Below the pieces are notes generated by a model. It saw nothing but the letters and a program-made list of their open reading frames with translations. It was not told where the DNA came from and did not search any database. The position numbers were made by a program, and so were the translations under genes. A stretch of 64,000 nucleotides of DNA from Bacteroidia bacterium (GTDB taxonomy: Bacteria > Bacteroidota > Bacteroidia > B-17B0 > Aurantibacillaceae), in the NCBI GenBank assembly GCA_016787895.1, contig JAEUTN010000014.1, forward strand, positions 62,001-126,000, written 5' to 3'. Below, one piece after another: positions 25,401-33,466 of this stretch. Each line of letters opens with the position of its first letter. The stretch's first letter is position 1.

Positions 25401-26850
25401 ACGAGTTCGATTGCGTCCAGTAATAATGACTGCTGCGGTTGCTTCGTTGGGTTTCTTACCAATGGCTTTATCACACGGAGCCGGTGCGGAAGTGCAAAAA
25501 CCTTTGGCAACTGTTGTAATTGGGGGGCTAATTAGCGCCACACTTTTAACGTTGATTGTATTGCCAATACTTTACGTTTTATTTGAGAATGTAAAAACAA
25601 GAGCCACAAAAGTAGTTGCTCCGATAGTAATAATTGCTTCACTATTTGGAAGCAGCACCCTTCAGGCGCAGAACAACGGCTCACTAGACGAATGGATTGC
25701 GAAGGGTTTGAAAAATAATAACTCTGTACTTGCTGCGGATGCAGAGGTTAAAGGCAGTCAATATTTGAAAAGGACTTCCACAGAGATCGGCAAAACAAAT
25801 GTGAGTTTAACTTATGGGCAATACAACAGCTATGCTAGTAAGGACAATAACTTAACTATATCGCAGTCTATTCCTTTTCCTACAACATTTGTCGCTAAAT
25901 CAAAATTGGCGGGTTCGGTGATTGAAAGCAACGTGCTTAAGAAAAAACTAACTGAAGCAGACGTTGTCTATCAAATAAAGCAAGTGTACTATCAATGGTT
26001 AAATCTTAATCAGCGAAAAGAATTATTGGTAAGAAGGGATAGTGTTTATAAAGCACTCGCCAAAGCTTCAGCACTACGCTATAAAACAGGTGAAACTAAT
26101 CTTTTAGAAAAATCATCTACTGAGGCAAGAAGTAAGGAAGTAGAAAACCAGTTGATGCAAATGGAAAATGATAAACTGGCTTTAGCAGCTAGATTGAAAG
26201 CTCTATTAGCTTCTCCCGTAGCAACTTTTGATGAGGCTGATTTAAGAGAAGCTGTATTGAGCTTTCAGGTTGATTCCTCATTGGCATCAAAAAATCCAAT
26301 TGTTATTTACATGAAACAGCAAATTAGTATCGCGGAAAATCAAAAAAGGGTAGATAAAAACGCTTTGATGCCGGATCTTACTTTAGGTTATTTTAATCAA
26401 ACTCTATACGGGGTCCAATATGGAAATGACTTATCAGCTCCATTAGCTAACTATGGTAATCGTTTCCAGGGTTTCTCAGCAGGAATCAGCATTCCCTTAT
26501 GGTTTGCGCCGCAAAGCGCAAGAGTAAAGGCCGCCGAATTTTCTAAACAGAATGCTGAACTCGAGTACAAGCAAACGCAAAATAATGTAATAGCAGAAAT
26601 TGAAGCAGCCTTTACAGAGTATTTGAAAACTCAAAAGTCTTTGCAGTACTATAAATCAAGCGGATTGCCAAATGCTGAGTTAATTACTAAACAAAGTACT
26701 GTCGCTTTTCAAAAAGGAGAAATTAACTACGCTCAACATGTCTTAAATCTACAACAGGCGGACGAAATAAAACAAAACTATTTGCAAACTCTTTTAGAGT
26801 ACAACCAAAGCGTAATTGCATTAGAATTTTTATCAGGATCAATTAAATAA
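22477..26850 (+). CDS. czcA: CzcA-type heavy-metal RND transporter fused to a TolC-like outer-membrane channel
   Basis: 1457 residues from the ATG at 22477; the extra 25 residues from 22402 run through a terminator hairpin. Residues 1 to ~1045 are an HME-RND inner-membrane pump, which exports divalent cations using the proton gradient. DFGLIVDGA at 399-407 is the proton-relay motif of the Co/Zn/Cd class, and FIPTLEEGDFAI is a family hallmark. Next comes VVAPIVIIASLFGSSTLQAQ, like a buried signal peptide, and then an OMF/TolC (CzcC-like) domain from ~1065 with its long coiled coils (EEVYQWLNLNQRKELL-type segments). CzcA-CzcC fusions are known in Bacteroidota. It is followed by czcB after 11 bases. 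Confidence 0.93.
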   Translation: MFDKLIGFSIKNKMVIGMFTIALIVWGIYSFKKLPIDALPDITNNQVTVITVAPTVAAQEIESFITNPLEISMSNLPDVKEIRSISRFGLSVITVVFDDKVETHTARQLVAEKIKQAEAEIPDGLGKPEMGPITTGLGEIYQYTIHTKKGFENKFSAQDLRTIQDWIVRRQLAGVQGITEVSAWGGEMKQYEVSIDPNRLNAMNVTINEVFEALHSGNENTGGAYIEKGSNVSFIRGIGMVKTKDDIENIVIKTVDNMPILVRNIGTVNYGSAPRYGAITRNGEGEVVAGITLMLKGENSSKVIEHVKERMAEIQKSLPEGVVIDPYIERSALVKRAISTVEKNLVEGGLIVIFVLVLLLGNLRAGLVVASVIPLAMLFAIAMMNLFGVSGNLMSLGAIDFGLIVDGAVIIIEATLHHITGRSVNKHFANARLTQAEMDEEVYQSATKIRSSAAFGEIIIMIVYLPILALVGIEGKMFAPMAQTVSFAILGALILSLTYVPMASALFLSKNTHHKKNISDKIMAFCERLYMPVISKALKRKGIILISAIALFIASLFMFLRMGGEFIPTLEEGDFAIEFGMMQGTSLTQMTETTTKAEKILKSQFPEVKQVVTRIGSAEIPTDPMPIERADIMVAMKDKSEWTSAETKAEMMEKMEEALKSGLIGVNLEITQPIQMRFNELMTGIRQDVAIKIYGDDMEVLATEADKLSNLIAGIEGVGTPNIEKVAGLPQIAVNYKRDKLAQYGIKVGDVNKVITAAFAGEKAGVVLEGEKKFDLVVRFNKNFRQDISDVSQLYVLTDNGVKIPLDQIADVSYKEGPAQVSHDNTKRRIFIGFNAGGRDVESVVKEIQAKLDAELKLPPGYNITYGGQFQNLTEAKERLSIAVPVALLLIFMLLFFTFSSFKQAFLIFTAIPLSAIGGVFALYLRGMPFSISAGVGFIALFGVAVLNGIVLIGYLNQLKKEGMNDLLERVLTGVRVRLRPVIMTAAVASLGFLPMALSHGAGAEVQKPLATVVIGGLISATLLTLIVLPILYVLFENVKTRATKVVAPIVIIASLFGSSTLQAQNNGSLDEWIAKGLKNNNSVLAADAEVKGSQYLKRTSTEIGKTNVSLTYGQYNSYASKDNNLTISQSIPFPTTFVAKSKLAGSVIESNVLKKKLTEADVVYQIKQVYYQWLNLNQRKELLVRRDSVYKALAKASALRYKTGETNLLEKSSTEARSKEVENQLMQMENDKLALAARLKALLASPVATFDEADLREAVLSFQVDSSLASKNPIVIYMKQQISIAENQKRVDKNALMPDLTLGYFNQTLYGVQYGNDLSAPLANYGNRFQGFSAGISIPLWFAPQSARVKAAEFSKQNAELEYKQTQNNVIAEIEAAFTEYLKTQKSLQYYKSSGLPNAELITKQSTVAFQKGEINYAQHVLNLQQADEIKQNYLQTLLEYNQSVIALEFLSGSIK

Positions 26851-26861
26851 CATTAATCAAT

Positions 26862-28223
26862 ATGAAAACTATTAAATTAAAAATAACAAGTGCTTTAAGG
26901 TTCAGTACCATTATACTGGTGCTTGCATTAACAGCTTGTTCAGGAAATAAAGATAAGGCCACAGAAGAAGGCCATGAGGAATCGGAGGAAACAGAAGTTA
27001 AGGAAGTTACTCTAACAAAAGAGCAGTTCGACAATTCAGAAATTAGGATCGGTCAGGTTGAAAGTAAAAACCTGAATGGGATATTAAAGGTAAACGGTAA
27101 ACTGGATGTGCCGCCTCAAAATCTCGTATCGGTAAGCGTTCCTATTGGTGGTTTCTTGAAATCAACCGAAATGCTTGAAGGTATGCACGTGGTAAAAGGA
27201 CAAGTAGTTGCTGTGATCGAACACCCCGAAATTACTCAACTGCAACAAGATTTTGTGGAAGCCAAAAGCAAGTATGATTATTTGGAACAAGAGTTAAAGC
27301 GGCAACAAGATTTGAACCAAGAAAATGTCAACTCTGTTAAAGTCCTACAACAAACTCAAAGCGAGTTTAATATTGCCCAAGCAAAATACAAGGCTTTGGA
27401 GGAAAGAATGAGAATGGCTGGTATTAATAAGAATAACGTGTTGAATGGCAATATTACAGGCATTATTAATGTGACCTCGCCAATAAATGGCTATGTGACA
27501 AAAGTAAATGTGAACATCGGAAAAATGATTAATCAGCAAGATGTGATGTTTGAAATTGTTGACACCGAACATTTGCATGCGGAGCTAACAGTGTTTGAAA
27601 AAGATATCACTAAAATTAAAGTAGGACAAAGAGTGAGATTTACTCTGGCGAACGACCCGAATAAAGAACTTACTGCAACGGTTCATCTAATTGGTCGTTC
27701 TTTCGATGAAACGAGAAGTGTTCGTATTCATTGCCATTTGGATAAAGAAGACAAGGATTTATTGCCCGGTATGTTTATCAATGCCATAGTCGAACTAGAT
27801 GGTGCAAAAGTTATTTCTGTTCCAGCAAATGCCATCGTGAAGGAAAGTGGAAAAGAATTTATCTTTGTAAAAGAAGATAAGATTGGTTGTGGAAAACATG
27901 AAGAATGCACAGGACACGAAATGTGTGAACCAGAAGAAGACTGCCCTGAACATCCGAATTGCGAAAAGCACGAAAAATGCAAGAATAAAGCAACATGTGA
28001 ACACAAGGAATGTGCAGAGCACGAAAATTGTAAGAATAAAGATGCGGTAATTGGTTATCGGTTTACTAAAATTGAAATTAAATCAGGAATTACCGACGGA
28101 AAATTCACTGAAATAAACCCATTAGAGGAAATTGAAGAGGGAATTTCCATTGTAACTGAAGGCGCATTCTTTTTACTTTCACAAAGTAAAATGGGAGGTG
28201 AAATGGATTCTTGCGGACATTGA
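26862..28223 (+). CDS. czcB: CzcB-like periplasmic adaptor with Cys/His-rich metal-binding insert
   Basis: 453 residues. A lipoprotein signal (ILVLALTACSGN) anchors it. The membrane fusion protein core has a lipoyl/hairpin section (VKGQVVAVIEHPEITQLQQ, a ~60-residue coiled coil, then NVTSPINGYVTKVNVNIGKMI) and beta-barrel parts. It joins the pump to the outer-membrane channel. About residues 342-393 carry an unusual run of C-x-x-H/E repeats (GKHEECTGHEMC, EHPNCEKHEKC, EHKECAEHENC) that should bind several metal ions, likely Zn, Cd or Co. The usual family length is about 380-410, so the insert is extra. Confidence 0.92.
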   Translation: MKTIKLKITSALRFSTIILVLALTACSGNKDKATEEGHEESEETEVKEVTLTKEQFDNSEIRIGQVESKNLNGILKVNGKLDVPPQNLVSVSVPIGGFLKSTEMLEGMHVVKGQVVAVIEHPEITQLQQDFVEAKSKYDYLEQELKRQQDLNQENVNSVKVLQQTQSEFNIAQAKYKALEERMRMAGINKNNVLNGNITGIINVTSPINGYVTKVNVNIGKMINQQDVMFEIVDTEHLHAELTVFEKDITKIKVGQRVRFTLANDPNKELTATVHLIGRSFDETRSVRIHCHLDKEDKDLLPGMFINAIVELDGAKVISVPANAIVKESGKEFIFVKEDKIGCGKHEECTGHEMCEPEEDCPEHPNCEKHEKCKNKATCEHKECAEHENCKNKDAVIGYRFTKIEIKSGITDGKFTEINPLEEIEEGISIVTEGAFFLLSQSKMGGEMDSCGH

Positions 28224-28244
28224 AATATTTAACTTACTAGCTGT

Positions 28245-28463
28245 ATGAAAAAGATAAATCAAATAATGAGTGAGATAATTGACCTCACAACTGAAATTGA
28301 AGTGAAATATCCTGAATTGTACCAGTATCTTGATGAAACGCCGATCACAATCTGTAAAACTCCGGAAAAGGAAATATGTATGGCAGATCTTGAAGGTTAT
28401 CTGAATACCCTTAAAAATCAATTAATGAATCATATTGCAACACATACTAAAACAAAATTATGA
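28245..28463 (+). CDS. Small hypothetical protein of the metal-resistance operon
   Basis: 72 residues: IIDLTTEIEVKYPELYQYLDETP, PEKEICMADLEGYLNTLKNQL. Entirely helical by appearance, no signal. The pattern Y-P-E-L-Y-x-x-L-x-E-T-P is one I have seen in short Bacteroidota proteins without known function. It sits 21 bases after czcB, same strand, so it belongs to the efflux operon. Confidence 0.65.
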   Translation: MKKINQIMSEIIDLTTEIEVKYPELYQYLDETPITICKTPEKEICMADLEGYLNTLKNQLMNHIATHTKTKL

Positions 28464-28544
28464 GAAGAGATTCGGACTCTTTAAAGTTTGAGTAGAACTT
28501 TATTCTAGCCAGACCCTCTTACCAGCCCAATTAGAAAGAAGATA

Positions 28545-30548
28545 ATGATTAACACAGATCCTAACCATAAACATACCTATGACGATCAGGGCAACATGAC
28601 CTGTTGCACTCTTGAGGAGAAAATAGACGCGAGATCTGGGACTCCTCATTTACATAAAGAGGCTGATAAATCTATGCAACCTGAACACGAGTCTGCGTGG
28701 AAGGAATATCTTCCTGCAATTGTCAGTTTTATTATTTTAATGGCGGGGATTACGCTTGATAATTTCGTAAAACTTGAATTCTTTAAGGATCATTTCCGTT
28801 TATTGTGGTATATAGTAGCTTACATTCCTGTGGGATTTCCCGTAATTAAAGATGCTGTGACCTCCATCGCAAGGGGATCATTCTTCTCGGAGTTTTTCTT
28901 AATGAGCATTGCTACGATTGGTGCATTTTTTATTGGAGAGTATTCTGAGGGCGTTGCTGTAATGCTGTTTTATGCAGTTGGCGAGTTGTTTCAATCAGCA
29001 GCTGTTAAGAGAGTGAAACGTAGCATCAAAGCACTATTAGATGTACGTCCCGATACGGTTACTATAATTAGAAACGGATCAACCATAACGATCTCTCCAA
29101 ATGATGTGAAGGTTGGGGAAATCATACAGGTAAAGTCCGGAGAAAAAGTAGCATTGGATGGAGAGTTGATCTCTGACTCATCTTCATTCAATACTGCTGC
29201 ACTTACAGGCGAAAGCAAACCCGACACAAAACGAAAGGGAGAACAGGTATTGGCAGGTATGATTAATCTGAATACAGTTTCTGAGATAAAAGTAACTGCT
29301 TTGTTTAAAGACAGTAAACTTTCCCGAATATTGGAATTAGTGCAGGAAGCTACCTCACGAAAAGCACCTACCCAATTATTCATTTCAAAATTCGCCAAGA
29401 TTTATACTCCTATTGTTGTGTTTTTAGCAGTGGGTATTTGTCTACTGCCAATGCTTTTTGTAGGAAATTACGTTTTCAATGATTGGCTTTATAGATCGTT
29501 AGTTTTCCTCGTTATCTCTTGTCCTTGTGCTTTGGTGATTTCAATTCCTTTAGGCTATTTTGGTGGGATAGGATTGGCTTCACGGAACGGTATTTTGTTC
29601 AAGGGTTCAAACTATCTGGATGTTATGACAAAGATTGACACAGTTGTGATGGATAAAACAGGAACGCTTACAAAGGGAGTCTTTAAAGTTCAGAATATTG
29701 TACCAGTTGATATTGACGAAAAGGCATTAGTAAAACTAACCGCAGCCATAGAAGGAAAGTCATCACATCCAATAGCAATCGCAATTGTTAAGCATGCAGG
29801 TGAAATACTTAATGGCTTGTCTGTTCAGAATGTAGAGGAGATATCGGGTCACGGATTAAAAGGAAATATAGATGGCAAAGAGGTATTGGCCGGAAATTTA
29901 AAACTCCTTAAAAAGTTCGGTGTTGCCTATGATCCAGCAGTTGAAAGCATAATTGAAACGGCTGTTATTGTTGCTGTAAATGGCAAATATGCCGGATATA
30001 TTACTATTGCCGATGAAATAAAGGACGATGCAAAGCAAACTATTTCTGATTTGCATTCTCTTAATCAAAAGGTGGTGATTCTTTCAGGCGATAAGCAAAG
30101 TATTGTTGATAAGGTTGCGAAAGAACTCAACATTGAAAGAGCCTTTGGTAATTTGTTACCCGAAGATAAAGTCAACAAGGTTCAGGAACTAAAAAATGAA
30201 AACAGAACCCTTGCTTTTGTTGGTGATGGAGTGAACGATGCACCTGTAATTGCCCTTGCTGATGCAGGAATTGCAATGGGTGGTTTAGGGAGTGATGCGG
30301 CCATTGAGACAGCAGACATTGTGATTCAAAATGATATGCCTTCTAAAATTGTTACGGCAATAAAGGTTGGAAAAGCAACCAGAAAAATTGTTTGGCAAAA
30401 TATTACAATGGCAATGGGTGTAAAGATTGTTGTTCTAATAATGGGTGCTGGTGGTATTGCCACATTGTGGGAAGCCGTATTTGCAGATGTGGGCGTGGCT
30501 TTACTAGCTATATTAAATGCTGTACGGGTTCAAAAAATTAAGGTTTAG
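28545..30548 (+). CDS. zntA: Heavy-metal P1B-type ATPase (Zn/Cd/Pb class)
   Basis: 667 residues. A metal-exporting ATPase: transmembrane metal motif CPC at 326-328, phosphorylation site DKTGTLTKG from 370, ALTGES actuator motif, and GDGVNDAPVIALADAG. The last helices have GVKIVVL and FADVGVALLA; a Lys in TM7 and Asp in TM8 point to the P1B-2 class (Zn, Cd, Pb) over copper. The N-terminus has no GMTCxxC domain, only a His-rich and CC-containing stretch (DPNHKHTYD, NMTCCTLEE). It moves metal from cytoplasm to periplasm, where the CzcABC complex can export it. Confidence 0.92.
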   Translation: MINTDPNHKHTYDDQGNMTCCTLEEKIDARSGTPHLHKEADKSMQPEHESAWKEYLPAIVSFIILMAGITLDNFVKLEFFKDHFRLLWYIVAYIPVGFPVIKDAVTSIARGSFFSEFFLMSIATIGAFFIGEYSEGVAVMLFYAVGELFQSAAVKRVKRSIKALLDVRPDTVTIIRNGSTITISPNDVKVGEIIQVKSGEKVALDGELISDSSSFNTAALTGESKPDTKRKGEQVLAGMINLNTVSEIKVTALFKDSKLSRILELVQEATSRKAPTQLFISKFAKIYTPIVVFLAVGICLLPMLFVGNYVFNDWLYRSLVFLVISCPCALVISIPLGYFGGIGLASRNGILFKGSNYLDVMTKIDTVVMDKTGTLTKGVFKVQNIVPVDIDEKALVKLTAAIEGKSSHPIAIAIVKHAGEILNGLSVQNVEEISGHGLKGNIDGKEVLAGNLKLLKKFGVAYDPAVESIIETAVIVAVNGKYAGYITIADEIKDDAKQTISDLHSLNQKVVILSGDKQSIVDKVAKELNIERAFGNLLPEDKVNKVQELKNENRTLAFVGDGVNDAPVIALADAGIAMGGLGSDAAIETADIVIQNDMPSKIVTAIKVGKATRKIVWQNITMAMGVKIVVLIMGAGGIATLWEAVFADVGVALLAILNAVRVQKIKV

Positions 30549-30573
30549 TCGTTGCAATAAAGTTGGGTCTTTT

Positions 30574-30936
30574 ATGATGAAAGAAAAGGTATTTGCTAGA
30601 TTATTTATGGCTGTATTACTATTTGCAAGCTTTTATTTTATTGGTTGTAATAGTCAGCAGCAAAAGGACGAAGTTGATCTCTTGGGGCATCCGGTTGTAG
30701 ATTCATGCTGCAATGAAAAGGGCCAGATTGACAGTGTTGCGCAACAATTAACAAGTGCCAGGCAATGTGAAATTACCTGTCCGAAATGCGGCTATAAAAA
30801 ATCAGAGACCATGCCAACGGATGTTTGTTTGCTGACCTATACTTGCAAAAAATGCCAGGCTGTTCTGCATCCAAAGGAAGGGGATTGCTGTGTGTTTTGC
30901 ACCTATGGAAATCAAAAATGTCCCTCAATGCAATAA
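30574..30936 (+). CDS. GDCCVxC-motif lipoprotein (mercury/metal-associated)
   Basis: 120 residues from the ATG pair at 30574. A signal with lipobox (LLFASFYFIGCNS) precedes a Cys-rich domain: CEITCPKCGYKK, YTCKKCQAVLHPKEGDCCVFCTYG. This is the GDCCVxC domain, sometimes with selenocysteine at the first Cys of the pair; here it is Cys. The domain is found near metal-resistance genes and probably binds metal. Here it is fused to a lipoprotein leader, an uncommon form. It ends 26 bases after the P-type ATPase start region of the operon and is the last gene before the tRNA-like fragment. Confidence 0.75.
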   Translation: MMKEKVFARLFMAVLLFASFYFIGCNSQQQKDEVDLLGHPVVDSCCNEKGQIDSVAQQLTSARQCEITCPKCGYKKSETMPTDVCLLTYTCKKCQAVLHPKEGDCCVFCTYGNQKCPSMQ

Positions 30937-30969
30937 CTGGACTATTCATTCTGTTATTATACAAAATCA

Positions 30970-31026
30970 GTGGACTTCTGGAGTAAGGAATTGGAGTAAG
31001 GTTTTGTTCGAAAATGCTTCAAAATG
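30970..31026. repeat. Left copy of an imperfect direct repeat (partner 36432-36489)
   Basis: Shared with 36432-36489: GTGG-C-TT-TGGAGT-AGGAAT, then AGTAAGGTTTTG-TCGAAAATG. The copies bracket about 5.4 kb carrying a two-component system, a receptor and a PepSY-like gene. At its right end GCTTCAAAAT-GCAAG-ATTTTGAAGC (31016-31040) is a perfect 10-bp hairpin. Confidence 0.6.
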
Positions 31027-31040
31027 CAAGATTTTGAAGC

Positions 31041-31107
31041 CCTGAAAGCCCCGTAAACACTGATACTTAGAGTGGACCCGGAGAGTTCGAATCTCTCCGG
31101 ATCCACA
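31041..31107 (+). ncRNA. 3'-end fragment of a tRNA or tmRNA gene (possible attachment site)
   Basis: GTAAACACTG near 31050 is followed by GTGGACCC, the T-arm GAGAG-TTCGAAT-CTCTC (about 31081-31097) and CGGATCCA. The TTCGAAT loop with a 5-bp stem is diagnostic of a T-arm. The GTAAAC...GGAC lead-in resembles the 3' domain of tmRNA (ssrA) more than a tRNA. No 5' half or anticodon arm lies upstream. Integrated islands often leave such a fragment at the end away from the intact gene. Confidence 0.5.
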
Positions 31108-31121
31108 GATGGATGCAAAAG

Positions 31122-31146
31122 GCCAGCCCGAAGGGTTGGCTTTTTT
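31122..31146 (+). terminator. Intrinsic terminator after the tRNA/tmRNA-like fragment
   Basis: GCCAGCCC-GAA-GGGTTGGC (one G-U pair) followed by TTTTTT, as expected at the end of a stable RNA gene. Confidence 0.75.
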
Positions 31147-31213
31147 GTTTTGCGCAGTAGCGTTGAAAGCTTGCTTTCATAAGCGAAAGCGCAAAACAAA
31201 AAACCAATGCGTA

Positions 31214-31360
31214 GCATTGGCTTTTGCATGTTGACGCTTGGTTAGGAGAGATCATTGCAACAGCAATAATCACCTTCATGATGCTCTTCCTTTCTCTAAA
31301 AACAGGTTATGCGCAGCATTGGCTTTTGCATGTTGACGCTTGGTTAGAAGAGATCATTGC
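31214..31360. repeat. Two direct copies of a 45-base repeat
   Basis: Copies at 31214-31258 and 31316-31360 share GCATTGGCTTTTGCATG, TTGACGCTTGGTTAG and AGAGATCATTGC with a single difference. A third, shorter and more diverged copy lies at 36493-36524, right of the other direct repeat. The intervening 31259-31315 holds nothing recognisable. Confidence 0.75.
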
Positions 31361-31433
31361 GTAGCTGTAATCTCATTCCAAGAGGAATAGGATGTAACCT
31401 TCTATGATAAATAGAAGCGCTAAACAAAAAATC

Positions 31434-31458
31434 AAAGAGCAACCCTGGCTTGCTCTTT
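31434..31458. terminator. Perfect hairpin upstream of the response regulator
   Basis: AAAGAGCAA-CCCTGGC-TTGCTCTTT, 9-bp stem. It ends 36 bases before the response-regulator start and can insulate it from upstream transcription. A TATATTTA box just before the ATG (31486 region) could be its promoter. Confidence 0.6.
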
Positions 31459-31494
31459 AGATTCTCTTAAGAATTCTAAGCGTATATTTAAGAA

Positions 31495-32175
31495 ATGAAA
31501 ATTCTATTAATAGAAGACGAGGCGGGGCTACGACAAACGATTAAACATTACCTCCATCAGGAAGGATATGTTGTTGAATCTGCTGCCGATTTTAATAAGG
31601 CAGCTGAAAAAGCAGGAGTTTATGATTACGACTGTATTTTAGTAGATATAACCCTTCCAGCAGGAAGTGGACTGGATATAGTAAAGCAATTGAAAGATAA
31701 AGGCTCTAAGGCGGGAATTATTATAATTTCGGCCAAGAATTCCTCAACCGACAAAATTAGGGGGCTCGATTTGGGTGCTGATGATTATTTGGCAAAACCA
31801 TTTGATTTGGCTGAGCTTAATTCACGCGTCAAAGCACTCATCAGAAGAAGAAATTTTGACGGGAATAAATATATTACTATCAATGAAATTGAAATTAGTC
31901 CTGAGCAAAGACAGGTTAAAGTGAATGGAGAATCTGTTAATTTAACAGCAAAAGAATATGACCTCCTTTTGTTTTTTATTTCAAACAAAAACAGAGTGAT
32001 TTCAAAGAACACGATTTCAGAACATCTTTGGGGAGATGATTCCGACCAAATGGATAGTCATGATTTTATTTATGTGCATTTAAGAAATCTTAGAAAAAAA
32101 CTTATTGAAAAGGGTTGTGCAGATTATATAAAGACAATTTATGGAATTGGATATAATTTTAAGGTAAATGGATGA
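31495..32175 (+). CDS. OmpR-family response regulator
   Basis: 226 residues. The receiver domain has the acidic pair in IEDEAG, the phosphorylated Asp51 in ILVDITLP, and KPFD near 101. The C-terminal winged helix (LTAKEYDLLLFF, then YVHLRNLRKKL and TIYGIGYNF) binds DNA. It is coupled to the kinase gene by a 4-base overlap. In Bacteroidota such pairs (RprY/CusR-like) often stand beside a beta-barrel receptor and a PepSY-like protein, as here, so those genes are the probable targets. Confidence 0.93.
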   Translation: MKILLIEDEAGLRQTIKHYLHQEGYVVESAADFNKAAEKAGVYDYDCILVDITLPAGSGLDIVKQLKDKGSKAGIIIISAKNSSTDKIRGLDLGADDYLAKPFDLAELNSRVKALIRRRNFDGNKYITINEIEISPEQRQVKVNGESVNLTAKEYDLLLFFISNKNRVISKNTISEHLWGDDSDQMDSHDFIYVHLRNLRKKLIEKGCADYIKTIYGIGYNFKVNG

Positions 32176-33431
32176 AATTGATCAGTAAAACGCTCATCTA
32201 TTACCTGCTTGTAAGCCTTCCTTTACTGTTGGTTGCCGGACTTCTATCCTATTTCCTAATTAAAACCGAACTTAGGGATGGCACCGATGAAACCTTAGCA
32301 AGTGATAAAGCACAGGCAGAAAAATTAATTCAATCTTTAAACACATCATACCCTGTATATTTAAGTGTTGACAGTCTTTCCAACATTAAACTGTCTTCAG
32401 GTGCTAAATTAAAATCAGGGTATTCAGATACACTGGTGTTCAATATAGAGGAAGGTGAATCAGTCAGTGCACGTATGCTCCGTACTTATTTTTCCTTTAA
32501 TGGGAGCACATTTCAAATAACTCTTCTCAAAACTACCATGGAGGAAGAAGAATTATTGGAAGGTATTCTGGCAACTTTTACGATGATTATTGGATTACTG
32601 TTTCTTTCCTTTGTTATTGTGAACTGGTTACTTTCCAAAACTCTCTGGAAACCTTTTTACTCTACACTTTCGCAGCTTAAGAAATATGACATAAAGCGCC
32701 ATGAACAGCAACATTTTAATTCTGAAAACACTATTGAGTTCAATCAACTGAATGAAGCACTCAATAAAATGACGGATAAGCTTTATTTAGATTACATCCA
32801 ACAGAAGGAGTTTACTGAGAATGCATCACATGAGATGCAGACGCCTTTGGCTGTAGTTAAAGCAAATCTGAGCTTATTAATGCAGTCCCCGCACCTGAAG
32901 GAGGAAGAAATGAACCAGCTGCAAACGATTGAGAACACCGTCAAAAAATTATCTTCCCTAAATAAAGCTTTGATATTGCTTTCCAAAATTGAAAATAATC
33001 AATTCGTTGATAGTGAAACAGTAAGTATTAAAACAATAGTTTCACGAGTAACCGGCAATTTTGCTGAAGTAATTCAATCGAAAAGTATTCATTTGAACAT
33101 AGAGTCGAGCGAGGATCTATATGTTAAGATGGACCCGGCTTTAGCAGAAATTCTTCTTACAAATCTCTTACAAAATGCAATAAGGCACAATAAGAGCGAG
33201 GGGAAAATAATAATAGCCATAAAACACAATCAATTAGAAATATCCAATACAGGAGAACCTCTCAATATTCCTAAAGAAGACATGTTCATTCGGTTTAAAA
33301 AGAATGATGCTTCAAAAGAGTCATTGGGACTTGGGCTCTCAATCGTTAACGGAATTACTAACTTGTATGGCTTTAAAGTAAGTTACAGTTATGCCGACTC
33401 ACTTCATCGCTTTAAAGTAGATTTTACATAA
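32172..33431 (+). CDS. Membrane sensor histidine kinase
   Basis: 419 residues. Two membrane helices (LIYYLLVSLPLLLVAGLLSYFL near the start and LATFTMIIGLLFLSFVIVNWLL near 140) enclose a ~110-residue periplasmic sensor. The phosphoacceptor is His220 in ENASHEMQTPLAV. The ATPase domain shows N-box NLLQNAIRHN and SLGLGLSIVNGI. It should phosphorylate the regulator encoded upstream. The signal sensed is unknown; the PepSY-like and receptor genes downstream suggest an envelope or ligand cue. Confidence 0.92.
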   Translation: MKLISKTLIYYLLVSLPLLLVAGLLSYFLIKTELRDGTDETLASDKAQAEKLIQSLNTSYPVYLSVDSLSNIKLSSGAKLKSGYSDTLVFNIEEGESVSARMLRTYFSFNGSTFQITLLKTTMEEEELLEGILATFTMIIGLLFLSFVIVNWLLSKTLWKPFYSTLSQLKKYDIKRHEQQHFNSENTIEFNQLNEALNKMTDKLYLDYIQQKEFTENASHEMQTPLAVVKANLSLLMQSPHLKEEEMNQLQTIENTVKKLSSLNKALILLSKIENNQFVDSETVSIKTIVSRVTGNFAEVIQSKSIHLNIESSEDLYVKMDPALAEILLTNLLQNAIRHNKSEGKIIIAIKHNQLEISNTGEPLNIPKEDMFIRFKKNDASKESLGLGLSIVNGITNLYGFKVSYSYADSLHRFKVDFT

Positions 33432-33434
33432 AGA

Positions 33435-33462
33435 TTTGCTTTAGAATTGTGCGGTAGTTTTG
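33435..33462 (+). promoter_or_regulatory. Bacteroidota-type promoter of the receptor gene
   Basis: TTTG (33435-33438), 16-base spacer, TAGTTTTG (33455-33462): a good -33/-7 match. The transcript would start just before the ATG at 33467, giving almost no leader. Confidence 0.6.
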
Positions 33463-33466
33463 TTTC

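Noticed and set aside
31041..31107. Complete tRNA gene
   Set aside because: Only the T-arm and acceptor-like 3' end are present; no D-arm or anticodon arm lies within 100 bases upstream.
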